Shown here piece after piece: positions 41,711-51,849 of a stretch of DNA of 64,000 nt. The position numbers were made by a program, and so were the translations under genes. Source of the DNA: Cydia pomonella (taxonomy: Eukaryota; Arthropoda; Insecta; Lepidoptera; Tortricidae); NCBI RefSeq assembly GCF_033807575.1, contig NC_084716.1, forward strand, positions 4,774,001-4,838,000, given 5' to 3'. Every line of letters starts with the position of its first letter. Positions within the stretch are counted from its first letter, which is position 1. The notes beneath the pieces were generated by a model. That model ran no database searches, was not told the origin of the DNA, and worked only from the letters and a program-made list of their open reading frames with translations.

Positions 41711-42009
41711 CACTGCGAGCTGTACCATGTCTAATTTAAGATCTTGTGCCCAATGTCACGGAAGCATACAACGGTTTTATGTGATTTTAAATCACTAATC
41801 AATATTCTATCGCCATATATCTCCTTAAGTTTAGATTTAACCGTGTCTGTAGTTGGCTTTTGCCCGGTAATTTGGTTCATCAAATGATCTATGGACATTT
41901 GAGAGTCTTTATTTTGTTCTATGAAACATTGTATTTGTTCCATGGCTTTAGCTAAAGTATTGACCGTAGAGTAATATGGTGTATGTGCGTTTGAATTTCG
42001 CGCAACCAT
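41711..42009 (-). pseudogene. Academ-like protein, N-terminal fragment
   Basis: Frame with TVKSKLKEIYGDRILISDLK and KTVVCFRDIGHKILN, followed by an in-frame TAG and TWYSSQC up to the Harbinger end. The pattern (LKEKYG...VVCF) fits the N-terminal part of the same invertebrate protein family. Codons for TPYYSTVNTL are a 31-bp sequence shared with both terminal repeats. Confidence 0.5.
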
Positions 42010-42014
42010 CTTTG

Positions 42015-44178
42015 TTGTTCTGAAGTCCTGTATATGTGAAAATATTGATTTGCGTATCTTTACTTTTCATTTAGATTACAAGTATTAATAAAGAATAATG
42101 AAACGTTGGCTTAAAGGCCATAAAAGTGTTGCAACAAAATCTACCGAATGTTTAAATGTGGCACGCCCGGAGGATACAGCAACTCCCGATCATGACGGTG
42201 ATGCGACGACGTCAAACTTCACGGTTTCGAAGGCGAAAAAAAGGAAATATAATGAATCATACATCAATCTTGGATTTGTGGATTCCAACGGCTCACCCCT
42301 CTGTATGTTATGTAGTAAACTGCTTCCTAATAGTTCCATGGTACCTACCAAGATGCGCCGACATTTAGAAACTGTACATCCTGAGTTTAAAGACAAGAAT
42401 GAAGATTTTTTTTTACGTAAAAAAGAGCAATTATTGAAAAGTCAAAAAACTATGATGCAAACGACCCAAACTGTCAATGAAAACGCCACGGAGGCATCGT
42501 ATTTAGTTAGCTATCGCATTGCACAAGCAGGTGAAGCGCACACTATCGCTGAGAATTTAATAAAACCATGTATGTTAGACGTAACAAAATGTATGCTCGA
42601 TGATAAATCTGCAAAGCATATTTCTACTGTGCCGCTGTCAAACGATACTGTTTCGCGCCGAATTCATGATATGGCAAGCTATGTCAAACAAGAACTTGTT
42701 ACACGTCTACAAACAACACAATTTGTCTTGCAAATGGATGAGTCTACCGATGTCGCCGGTCTGGCCATCTTGCTGGTTATTGTGAGATACCCATATGAAC
42801 GTTCTTTTGAAGAAGACATGCTTATGTGCTCACCACTGCCCACAAATACTACCGGAGAAGAAATATTTAATAAAATAAATATTTTCTTTGAAGAATGCCA
42901 GCTCAATTGGAATAATTGCATCGACGTTTGTACAGATGGGGCCAAGGCAATGACCGGTAAAATAACAGGAGCAGTAACACGAATTAAAAGTAAAGCGCCT
43001 AATTGTAGTTCCAGCCACTGTATCCTACATAGACAGGCACTGGCGATGAAAAAAATGCCGCCAAATTTAAAACTGGTTTTGGATGAAGCGGTTAAAATAA
43101 TAAACTACGTGAAAACACGTCCACTACAATCCCGATTGTTCTCAATACTGTGTGAAGATTATGGCAGCAAACATAAAACACTACTACTCCATACTGAAGT
43201 GAGATGGTTATCTCGGGGTAAAACTTTAACAAGGCTTTTTGAACTTAAAGAGGAGTTACAAACATTTTTCAAAGACAATTCTTTTAATTTGAAAGACCGT
43301 TTGTATGACGAAACGTGGCTGTTCCGACTATCTTTTATGGCAGATATCTTTCAAAAACTGAACGAATTAAATTTATCATTACAAGGTAAACAGACAACAG
43401 TGTTTCAGGCCTGTAACAAAATAACCGCCTTCAAAAGAAAACTAGATTTTTGGATTGTTTGTGTTGGTAAGAAAGAAATAGAAAGCTTTACATCACTCAG
43501 TGAGTTTGTCAGCGATAAAGGCTCAGAAATGTTTCAAGCTGATTTGTTTGAAGAATTGGTCCAATATCTCACTGCAATGCGCGAGTCTTTTGAGGCGTAT
43601 TTTCCCGTAGAACAGAATACAAAAATTAAAATGAATTCATGGATTCAAAATCCTTTTGTACCCAACATGCCAAAGCCCGAATGTATGTCAAACGAGATAT
43701 ACGAATCATTTTTAGAAATGACATCAGACACCAGTATGGAGGCACTGTTCAAATCGATGCCTCTCAATGATTTTTGGTGCAGAATTCGCGATGAATATCC
43801 ACTTCTTGCCAAAATGGCCGTGAATGTTCTTCTTCCGTTCCCAACAACATACTTGTGCGAAACAGGATTCTCAACCTATGCAGCTACAAAAACAAAATAC
43901 CGCAATAGACTGAACGCTGAATCTGATATGAGGCTTCAACTCTCTTCTATCAAACCTGATATCAAACAAGTGATGAAAAATAAGAAGCAGTATCATACTT
44001 CCCATTAGATCCGTTCTGGTTTTCTTTTTTTTCATTTATTATATATTATGTAGCCGTTGCATTGTATGTAACACGATTGTTAATAAAGAGTACACACATA
44101 TTTTTTTTTATTTGGGGCTCCGTCAAATATTTGGCTTTCCAAAAGGGTTCCGTCACCAAAAAAGTTTGAGAACCACTG
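42015..44178 (+). mobile_element. hAT (Charlie/ZBED-like) element, 5' end lost
   Basis: The right terminus is the complement of CAGTGGTTCTCAAAC, ending at 44178, a Charlie-type end. It is followed by TCCTAAAG, the expected 8-bp target, which is uninterrupted in the other long repeat (36567-36574, inverted). A left terminus was not found, so the 5' end is truncated between about 42010 and 42097. Confidence 0.75.
42098..44008 (+). CDS. hAT transposase, ZBED5/Charlie-like, 636 aa
   Basis: Intact frame: MKRWLKGHKSVATKS start, BED-type finger (CMLCSKLLPNSSMVPTKMRR then HLETVH, about residues 65-105), RNase H-like catalytic core (LQMDESTDVAGLAILLVIVR; CTDGAKAMTGKITGA; SHCILHRQALA) and C-terminal dimerisation part (LLPFPTTYLCETGFSTYAAT). 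Length is normal. Despite the lost left terminus, the frame is complete. Confidence 0.93.
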   Translation: MKRWLKGHKSVATKSTECLNVARPEDTATPDHDGDATTSNFTVSKAKKRKYNESYINLGFVDSNGSPLCMLCSKLLPNSSMVPTKMRRHLETVHPEFKDKNEDFFLRKKEQLLKSQKTMMQTTQTVNENATEASYLVSYRIAQAGEAHTIAENLIKPCMLDVTKCMLDDKSAKHISTVPLSNDTVSRRIHDMASYVKQELVTRLQTTQFVLQMDESTDVAGLAILLVIVRYPYERSFEEDMLMCSPLPTNTTGEEIFNKINIFFEECQLNWNNCIDVCTDGAKAMTGKITGAVTRIKSKAPNCSSSHCILHRQALAMKKMPPNLKLVLDEAVKIINYVKTRPLQSRLFSILCEDYGSKHKTLLLHTEVRWLSRGKTLTRLFELKEELQTFFKDNSFNLKDRLYDETWLFRLSFMADIFQKLNELNLSLQGKQTTVFQACNKITAFKRKLDFWIVCVGKKEIESFTSLSEFVSDKGSEMFQADLFEELVQYLTAMRESFEAYFPVEQNTKIKMNSWIQNPFVPNMPKPECMSNEIYESFLEMTSDTSMEALFKSMPLNDFWCRIRDEYPLLAKMAVNVLLPFPTTYLCETGFSTYAATKTKYRNRLNAESDMRLQLSSIKPDIKQVMKNKKQYHTSH

Positions 44179-44181
44179 TCC

Positions 44182-44443
44182 TAAAGTATTGACCGTAGAG
44201 TAATATGGTGTAAACATAAGTTATAGGAAATTTAATATAGATAATTAATGTAGAAGTCACTAAAGAGATATTTTAAATAGTTTTGGAGTTATAATAAAAT
44301 AAGGTGAAAAAGAGACCTTTCCCCCCCCCCCCCTCCCCCCTCCGGCTCCGGTCCCACCATCGGGGATTTTTAGTATATTCATCTGGACATCTTTAGGAAT
44401 AATTGTACCAACTTTCAAAACTACACGAATTATTTGGTCTGAT
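44182..44443 (-). repeat. Right ~260-bp inverted repeat of the Academ-like composite
   Basis: Reverse complement of 36314-36575, interrupted by the hAT element at 44178. The G-rich run is longer here (C run 44321-44340 on the plus strand). Confidence 0.8.
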
Positions 44444-44492
44444 CAAAGATTTCGATGCTAATTTTCTTAGGCTAAACAGTAAATTTAAAAGA

Positions 44493-44867
44493 AATTATGT
44501 TTTATTTTCCATAACAATTTGCAGTATAACTCAATATTTTTCATTTAAAATGAAGAAGCAATTAAACTTTCAAAAATAATCAAAATACGTATATTTTCTT
44601 ACACGAACCAAAGGTTTCGTTATTGATAAAAACTGCGTCTATAGAGCGACCACTGAACTCGGTTCTGGCGGAGCTCAAAATTATGTTTTATTTTTCATAT
44701 TAATTTGCAGTATAACTAAATATTTTTCATTTAAAATTACGAAACAGTGAAAATAGCAAAATTTGACGAAAATAATCAAAAAAGGTACATTTTCTTACAC
44801 AAAACAAAGTTTCGTTATTGATAAAAACTACGTCTATAGACTATATAGAGCGACCACAGATCTCGGT
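44493..44867. repeat. Imperfect direct duplication, ~170-185 bp unit
   Basis: 44493-44664 and 44679-44867 share AATTATGTTTTATTT, TTTGCAGTATAACT, TTTCGTTATTGATAAAAACT and TATAGAGCGACCAC. Non-coding. Origin unknown. Confidence 0.65.
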
Positions 44868-44900
44868 CCTCGTCTGCGCGGTACGGAGGCGCCGGGGTAC

Positions 44901-45034
44901 GGCCGATCCCACACTGGAACGGAAACCGCATGTCGTTCCGTTGTGGGAGCGGGACAGCTCTATATACGTGTATAGCGCTATGCCGCTCCTAAAACGGAAC
45001 GACATGCGGATTCCGTTCCAATGTGGGATCGGCC
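44901..45034. repeat. MITE-like inverted repeat, 52-bp arms
   Basis: Arms 44901-44952 and 44983-45034 begin GGCCGATCCCACA and pair with few mismatches; 30-bp loop. Flanks TAC and TAA suggest a Harbinger-like MITE. Confidence 0.6.
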
Positions 45035-45488
45035 TAAGACGACTAAGTCTTTCTTTCCCCGTTATGCGTCTTTCTTCGCTACCCCTGTACCAATCAGGCG
45101 AGGACTGAGTTGAGTGGCTGGGCTATAGTGACACCCTTATTATTATTTGATTTATAGAATGAAAATTATAATATGAAAATTGAAACTAGCCTAGTGAATT
45201 AGATTAAGATATTATTAAAAGTAATAAATATACTAGGTACTTACTTACTAAGTAGGAACCAAAAGTTACATAAAAAGGAACTTAATAATATTAACAATCA
45301 AGATTTAGGTACATTGAATGTTAAAAATCAAATCTTTGCAGTGCGACATTTTCTTAATGTATCTCGGCAGCCATCGTATTTCCGAATATCAACGAACTGC
45401 TAACCGAGGTAACCTCCATATACTTACTCCCAGAGATAAGCAATCGTTAATATTCGGAAAACGATGGCAGCTGTGACAAATCCTAACA

Positions 45489-47087
45489 TTAAACAAGTGT
45501 TTCCAGGCGGTTTTTCGGGGAAGATGTTTCATTGTTTTCTTTGTTAGAATTATTAGGCATTTCTAGGCCTGCAAGGTGGTTTGCCGGGGAAGATGTTTCA
45601 TTGTTTTCTTTGTTAGAACTATTAGGCATTTCTAGGTCTGCAAGGTGGTTTGCCGGGGAAGATGTTTCATTGTTTTCTTTGTCAGAACTATTAGGCATTT
45701 CAAGGCCAAGGCACGGTTCAGATTGTTTTTTTTTTTAAATTTAGGTCTGTTTTTTGTAGCCGATGTCCGCATTTTTTTACTGCCACTCCTTTGTTCGGAG
45801 TTTTTTAGTTAAAAAAATTATGGCACTCTACTAAAGTGAAGAGACTATGGGAGCCATGAACCAAATTAAAAAAGAAGTTAATTATTCCTGTATGACTTCG
45901 GAAGCAAAATTTTTCTTGAGAAGTGCGAGAACCTCCGGCCCATGAACATTTTTTGAGAAAATTTCTGTCAAACATGACATCAATTAACAAATATGCATTG
46001 TTGATGCCTCTCCCTTTACATTTACCGCAAATTATTGAAAATTGTTTCTTCAATTCAACTAGTGAATCTGGATTGTCTAACGATTTTTCCATTTTAATCA
46101 GATCTTCAAGACAAGTTATAGGTTGTATAGATTCAGTAGTTTCATCATTAATTATAGGCGGAGAGTAACATTTTTACTATCTGTTCAAATTGAACGCTTA
46201 ATTTTGATAAATTTAACATGAATGCCTGTTGACTTTCTAATATTATTTTCTGGTTTTCCTGTAGGGTTCTTACACTTTCCATAATATTTGTACCTATAGT
46301 ATTTAAATTCTCACTAACAGCATCCATTTTTGTAAGTAATATATTAAATATTTCAGTAAGTCGATATTAAAGTCGAGCTGTCCTTCAGTTTCCCCCGTCA
46401 CATTATGCTCTTCGAAATTTATTCCTGAAGTCTCACCGGTAACATTATGTTCGTCGTTTATATTTGAGCTTTCTTCAGGCGGACTTTGTTGTAAAATAAT
46501 CACCGCATTTTCCAAATTTTGTGTTTGAGGCATTTTATTCATCTGGAAATAAATAAATATATTGGAGATGTTTTTATACAGATAGAGCTTTAAACTAAGC
46601 AAAGCTTATGATATTGGCGGGGCGGGGGGTAGATATATGATTCCATATAAATCGTCCATTACTCAGAAACAAATATGTAAATTTAAATGTCATCGTAAAA
46701 GTTAGTATTTTAATTAAATTTTAATAGTTTTAAGAGCTTGATTACCGAAATACATTCTTGCACAATGTCATTAAAGGTCCGTTCGTTGCGGTTAGGTACT
46801 TTGAATATTTTTCGTGAAGAATAGTCGTCGTTGTCGGTTTCAGTTTCTGAAGCGTTGCACATTCTACTGATTTCACGTTCTGCTTCAATGAAAGTAGCCA
46901 TATTTAATCTTTTAACTGTACACTTAAAAGGTTTCCAGTTTGATTCTACGCATGAATTTCCATTTTTGCGTAATTTTTCGTGGCCTTTGGGTGGCCAGTA
47001 TAAAAATTCACCTTTCTCCCAACCACTGGGTACGGCTGTAAGGACAGTTTTCCCATTTTCAATCGTGCTTACTATTTTGTAAGACAT
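45489..47087 (-). pseudogene. DUF4806-like gene with 23-residue tandem repeat tail
   Basis: Exon 1 (47087 to about 46740) starts MSYKIVSTIENGKTVLTAVP and contains SGWEKGEFLYWPP. A second block (46547 to about 46170; acceptor TTTCCAG before it) has EEHNVTGETEGQLDF. A third (to 45805) has CKGRGINNAYLLIDVMFDRN and LKKCSWAGGSR, the conserved DUF4806-like core. The tail (45698-45489) repeats MPNSSxKENNETSSPANHLA three times. At least one frameshift (near 46360) is seen. Proteins of this kind are often multicopy and transposon-associated in insects; function unknown. Confidence 0.6.
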
Positions 47088-47127
47088 ATTGTATTAATCT
47101 GAAATTAAAAAAATAACTTATAACTAT

Positions 47128-47290
47128 AACGGTTGTTAAGCAGCAATAGTTGCTAAGCGGGTGAGATGAGGTGTTCAAAATGACCTTCACGCGCTCTTGT
47201 TTTCTTAACTATAAAGTCGTGCCAAGATCATTGTGAACGCCTGACCCGCTTAGCTACTTCTGCTGCTGACTTTAGACACAATAACCGTTC
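47128..47290. repeat. Small MITE-like hairpin
   Basis: Ends AACGGTT and complement, with internal pairing GCTAAGCGGGT / ACCCGCTTAGC. Non-coding. Confidence 0.55.
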
Positions 47291-47452
47291 ATAAACATAG
47301 ACCCCATTATCCATAAAAACTTAGCATTGGCTTTAAGTGACTACTCCGTGTGTTTACCTATATCATTGAAAAGCACACTTTCAGGACCTACGCCAAGTTT
47401 TTAAAAATAAGGAGGACCAGAACTGAACTCAGTAGCAAGAGAGGAAACAAAG

Positions 47453-48403
47453 TTGACTAGAATCCTCAGAAAGAACTGTGGTAGCCAAAGATGTTTCATA
47501 ACTGAAAACCTGAAAAGGAAACTTAACATTAAAAGTAACAGTTCAAAAAGACAAGTATCTTTACTTAATAACTTAACATCATGTGCCTCTGATAGCTGCA
47601 CAATTAAAATTAAATCAAGAATAAATTCATATACTGTTGACGTAAATTGTATGATTATTCAAACGGTTTCTGACAACATTCCCAGTGTGGATCTGAATCT
47701 AAACGAATTGAACTTACTCAACAATATACGATTAGCGGATCCTCAGTTTTATAAAAGTAACAAAATTGATATTTTGATCGGATCCGACATAATGTGGAAT
47801 ATTGTCAAGGGTGGGTATCAAAAGACGCTAGGCAAAAACGGGCCTACGCTAATTTACTCAAAGTTTGGTTGGTTGGTAGCGGGACCCATGTGCCCTACCA
47901 CTCCTATTTTGCCGCGAGGTAAGATATTGTGTAATTTTAGCCAAGAAATCAAGGATTCACTTTTCAAATTCTGGGAGTTGGAAACATTTACCGCACCCAC
48001 TAAAATATATTCCACTGATGATCAAATATGTGAAGAATTATTTGTAAAAAACACAATCCGGTTAGACTCCGGTCGATTTCAGGTTTCAATGCCATTGAAA
48101 GAGTCCCCAGAGGTCCTGGGAGACTCATTTGCTTTAGCTAAAAGATGTTTTTTCAATTTAGGGAGGCGTTTCCGAAAACAGCCGACTTTAAAACAAATGT
48201 ATAGTGAATTTATTCAAGAATATGCAACACTGGGCCACTTGACTGAAATAGAAAGGCCACCAAATGGCAATTTTCTCCCCCACCACCCTGTATTACGGGA
48301 AATAAGTGAAACAACCAAATTGCGGACTGTCTTTAATGGATCAGCACGCACCACATCAGGTAAATCTTTAAATGATATTCAGTACGTGGGCCCAGCACTA
48401 TAG
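47453..48403 (+). pseudogene. BEL/Pao protease-RT fragment
   Basis: 316-codon frame: DUF1758-like protease C-terminal part (KIDILIGSDIMWNIVKGGYQ, GPTLIYSKFGWLVAGPM), then the region before the RT (RFQVSMPLKESPEVLGDSFA, LPHHPVLREISETTKLRTVF). Ends abruptly after NDIQYVGPAL, where the RT palm should start. The protease active-site region is missing upstream. It is a distinct family from the 24-30 kb element. Confidence 0.85.
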
Positions 48404-49078
48404 TGAGATTTTTCTAACATCACATATTTGACACATGACAGCACCCATATAATGTAAATGTGTATGATCCAATCACATAATTAAAAACAAAACCACGCAA
48501 TTATAATATGTCTTTCGTTACCACTCATACTACACACACTTTTTTAATGTAATTATGCTTATAGTTTTTTTTTTCTCATCGTATATCTGAAGTATTTAAC
48601 AATAATAAATCACTGCACAAACGTTTACGTCCTAAGGGTCTCTTTTTTTAAAACCAGCGTTGTGGTCTAATCATTTTTTTCGATTCGGGTAACGTATTAG
48701 TAAGTTAAAGATAATCGATAAAATCGATATATTTATAACCTACAGAAAATACAAAAATAAGGTATTATAACTAAGAAAACATTAACTTAAACAAATACTT
48801 TTAAAAAGCCATTATAATAATAGATCTTTACCGTACAATTTGCAAAAAAATATGTCGATTTCTGAGCGGATCAAATTTGACGTCAAAATCATTCATTTGT
48901 CAAATGTCAAATGCGCAGTCTGTCGAAGTTTCTCCGTCTTACTGTGCGCATATTCCGTTTCTTTTCGTATTTTTCACCTGGCTTTATTTTTGGATTCTTC
49001 TCTTTCACATCTGGTTACCTTGGCTCGTATTTTTGGACTTTTCTTGTGATTTGAATTTAGTTGACTTTGGACCTAAAA
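48404..49078. other. AT-rich spacer
   Basis: No coding signature seen in either strand. Confidence 0.5.
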
Positions 49079-49880
49079 ATGCCTAAACCGTACGGTAAAC
49101 AGGCGCGGCAAATGGTCGTAAAACTCTACCAGTTTTTTGAGAAGGAGTCTCAGAATGGTGGGCCTCTCTTGCCTGTGACTCAAGTGCGAGAACGCGTGGC
49201 GTCTGTGCTCAACATTAGCCCATGGATTGTGACCTGCATACTAAAAGAAAAATATGGAGCTTCTGGGATGGAAGATAAAACCATGCGGTCACCTAACAAG
49301 AAGAGAAGGAAAGCCAAACCAGTGACCGGTATTGACAGTTTTGACATTGAGGCAATTAGAAACCATGTATATGGTTATTACACAAAAAAAGAATGCCCTA
49401 CTTTGAAATCCTTAGTAATTAATTTCCTTAAAAGATGCTGGATTATTCAACGGAAGTGTATTTTCATTGAGGATTGTTTACAAAAAATCAAGTTTCCGTT
49501 ACGTTATGCGAAACCAACGGAAAGTAATAATGGAGCGCCAAGGTATTGCATTAAAAAGAATAACATTTTTGCGAAAAATGAAAAATGTCACAGATTGGAA
49601 TAATGTGGTGTTTTTAGATGAGACATGGCTCAACAGTAACCATACTGTATCAAAATCATGGACAGATGGGACACAGGCATCCACATCAAAAGTGCCTATG
49701 GGAAAAGGAGGGCGTGGGAGGGAGGGAGGGAGGGCGTGAGGGCGTGGGAGGGAGGGAGGGAGGGCGTGAGGGCGTGGGAGGGAGGGAGGGATGCCGGATC
49801 TGCTGGTGGTGGATTTGTGTTAGACAGTCTGCTGGCCTTTGAGTCAAAAAGCACCAAAGATTACTGTACAGTCCCATTAC
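49079..49880 (+). pseudogene. IS630/Tc1-type transposase, frameshifted, with minisatellite insertion
   Basis: Start MPKPYGKQARQMVVKLYQFF with an N-terminal helix-turn-helix part (VRERVASVLNISPW). A frameshift near 49430 moves to another frame with NNVVFLDETWLNSNHTVSKS (first Asp and conserved W) and later GSAGGGFVLDSLLAFESKST. Between them the expected GKG-RLIV segment is replaced by a G-rich tandem repeat. The C-terminal catalytic end is absent. Confidence 0.75.
49710..49791 (+). repeat. G-rich 30-bp minisatellite in the transposase frame
   Basis: Two full and one partial 30-bp unit starting GGGCGTGGGAGGGAGGGAGG. Runs of three G spaced by one A could form G-quadruplexes. The unit length is a multiple of three, so the frame passes through it. 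Confidence 0.85.
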
Positions 49881-50195
49881 TGTACATGCTTACGTTGCGA
49901 TAAACTATAGCGTAAGCCCTACGTGATGCATACGTCATGTGACATTAAGAAAATAGAAAATAGATTAATTAACGCACAATAGAAATGTCAAGGGTATGCA
50001 TCATCTAAGAAATTATAATTATATTTAATATTGTTAAATGTCACCTAAATGCCATGCACGTAGACAGCCACTATATAAACCCTGGTTTTCCTCAATAAAT
50101 CGTTCAGTAACCATCCAACCTTCAGTGTATTATTCTACCTCCGCCACCAGCGCTACCAGTCGCATCAAGCAAGTGTAAGGGCTAACGGCCCCTAC
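49868..50195 (+). repeat. Candidate LTR of a BEL/Pao element
   Basis: Contains TATATAAACCC (promoter-like, 50091), AATAAA at 50104 and ends CCCCTACA at 50195, ahead of a BEL gag fragment. The start (TGTACAGTCCC or nearby) is uncertain and no partner LTR was located. Confidence 0.4.
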
Positions 50196-50595
50196 ATTTT
50201 AAATAAAGTCCTTCGAACCTCTCCGGGTCCTTCGCTGCTCACAAAAGGTATTTAGTGTTTTTTTGTTGCTTATTACGATAGTGAATCGGTTTCCTGGCCT
50301 CCCACAAGCGGGTCTCACCAGTAAATTGAGAAGGCACATATATCGTGCTAAAAACACTGATTGCCTGTGAGCTGTGAACACGGACATCGGGCTGAACCAG
50401 AGGTAATACTCCACCCACGCTGCGCTCCGGAACCTACAACTACAACAGCATCTGAAGACAGACGGGGTGCAAGCTCTACGTGTTGTGTATTAATCAAACT
50501 CGTCAGCTCACTCATACTCGGTAAACTACTGAGAACATCAGCTTAACAATTGGCTATCCTATCGCCTGTCACGGTAACAGGAAACCCGGCGGTGA

Positions 50596-50830
50596 TTGGA
50601 CATAACAACTAACTTCAAGCGACAGCTTAGCTTTCAACTCATCATGAGCAAACTCCTGCAGCAACAAGCCTGCTTTGAAAGCATCAAGTCCCTGTGCGCC
50701 AACTACAAGAAAGACTCAGCGGACAGGAAAACTCGCGACTATTTAAACAAACGGCTGGCCAATCTTGACGCCTTATGGGATAAGTTCGAAAGCTTGCTAT
50801 ATGTTGCAAGACCTGCTCATTACGAGCCAT
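50596..50830 (+). pseudogene. BEL/Pao Gag N-terminal fragment
   Basis: Frame MSKLLQQQACFESIKSLCAN and RLANLDALWDKFESLL, typical of the N-terminal helical part of BEL/Pao Gag. The start is likely the second Met (50644). It stops at 50847 after unrelated residues. Confidence 0.65.
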
Positions 50831-50899
50831 TTGTGACGAAGACGTGACGTCACACACTATGACGTCATCCGGAATAGTCACTCTAGCACAAGGTTGTGT

Positions 50900-51317
50900 A
50901 CTACAATCCAAATATTTAACTATTCACTCGGATCACAATGTCACCCAAAACATCGATCTGCGTCGAAGATGTCAACTTATTGAACATATGGCACAGCGGT
51001 TCTGGAAGGCTTGGTCTTATGATTACCTAACTCAACTCCAACATCGAAGCAAATGGAACAACCCTACCAAAAACATTGAAAAGGGCGACATAGTCCTTGT
51101 CAAGGAGGACAACTTACCGCCTGCAAAATGGGCCCTTGGCCGCGTCATAGGCGTCCACCCGGGCCCAGATGGTCTAACTCGTGTAACAACTATAAAACCT
51201 AAAAATGGGACTTTGAAGCGTCCCATTGTCAAGCTTTCGCTCCTACCAATAGAACCAAACAATAAACCCAATAACAAGCCATCGCAAAAACCAGATAAAC
51301 CTGAAGAAAATGCATGA
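50900..51317 (+). pseudogene. BEL/Pao pol C-terminal (DUF5641) fragment
   Basis: Frame with RFWKAWSYDYLTQLQHRSKW and GDIVLVKEDNLPPAKWALGR, the C-terminal domain of BEL/Pao pol. It follows a Gag N-terminus with nothing between, so gag-mid, protease, RT, RNase H and integrase core have been lost or displaced. Confidence 0.8.
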
Positions 51318-51428
51318 CGTCATAACCGAATGCTTAAGTGGACTAACAAATATCGGCTTAGATACCACAACGTGGGATCCTATTATCGTTCATTTGATGA
51401 CTTTGAAATTGGACGCATCCACACACTA
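51312..51428 (+). pseudogene. BEL/Pao Gag middle fragment, out of order
   Basis: Frame with ITECLSGLTNIGLDTTTWDP and IIVHLMTLKLDASTH, the DUF1759-type Gag signature. It lies after the pol C-terminus, the reverse of normal order. Short TGACGTCA repeats flank the pol fragment (50846, 50861, 51316), possible microhomology for the rearrangement. Confidence 0.6.
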
Positions 51429-51448
51429 GAGTCGGCAAGAATCTGAAT

Positions 51449-51805
51449 TTAATCGCCCCCAAGTTCACGCACGTCCAAAAAGCCCCACAGCCAGTCAAAG
51501 TCAAGAGGGGCCCAAATGACGAACCAGAACAACTGGCTGGGCGACAACTCAAACTCCGCGCCGTAAAGAACACCATCCGGGGCCGTGAAGGACAGCTCTC
51601 CAAAAAATCTCTCCCCAAGCTCCAATGCAGGAGTTTGGAGAGTGATAAAGGGATGGCCCTCGGGAGTTATAATACAAGATTGATACACCATCCCATAACG
51701 AGGATGGTTATAGCGCACCCGCGAGTAAAAGAACTGCAACCCGTGGCGCTCGGCAAACGCGACTCTGCGCGAGCGAACATGCACAAGGGTTGCTACGGAC
51801 TCCAT
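51449..51805 (-). CDS. Unidentified 118-aa ORF
   Basis: Begins MESVATLVHVRSRRVAFAER and ends LWGFLDVRELGGD. Aromatic- and hydrophobic-rich (FYSRVRYNHPRYGMVYQSCI; SQLFWFVIWAPLDFDWLWGF), higher GC than its AT-rich flanks, no zinc or catalytic motif noticed. It lies at the end of the scrambled BEL/Pao fragment and could be a passenger ORF or host exon. I do not recognise the family. Confidence 0.35.
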   Translation of the reverse strand: MESVATLVHVRSRRVAFAERHGLQFFYSRVRYNHPRYGMVYQSCIITPEGHPFITLQTPALELGERFFGELSFTAPDGVLYGAEFELSPSQLFWFVIWAPLDFDWLWGFLDVRELGGD

Positions 51806-51849
51806 GATGCCAAAAACCGTACTGTGGTTAATCTGCCATTAAAATAATA

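Larger units (their letters stand above)
36314..44443 (-). mobile_element. Academ-like DNA transposon with nested Harbinger and hAT elements
   Basis: Long inverted repeats bracket 8.1 kb. Minus-strand pieces 42009-41711, 39677-38517, 38611-37862 and 37765-36680 read in order as one protein: N-terminal region, transposase-like part with RLGGFHMLMSYLGCIGHIMA, XPG/PIN-like nuclease with SGCDTTSAI, and a CXC cysteine cluster. A Harbinger element (to 41707) and a hAT element (about 42015-44178) lie inside. Some Academ-superfamily transposons are known to encode an XPG-like nuclease, which is why I compare them. Superfamily assignment is an inference. Confidence 0.6.

Noticed and set aside
49686..49877. 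Pro/Ser-rich minus ORF
   Set aside because: Antisense of the G-rich minisatellite; composition artefact.
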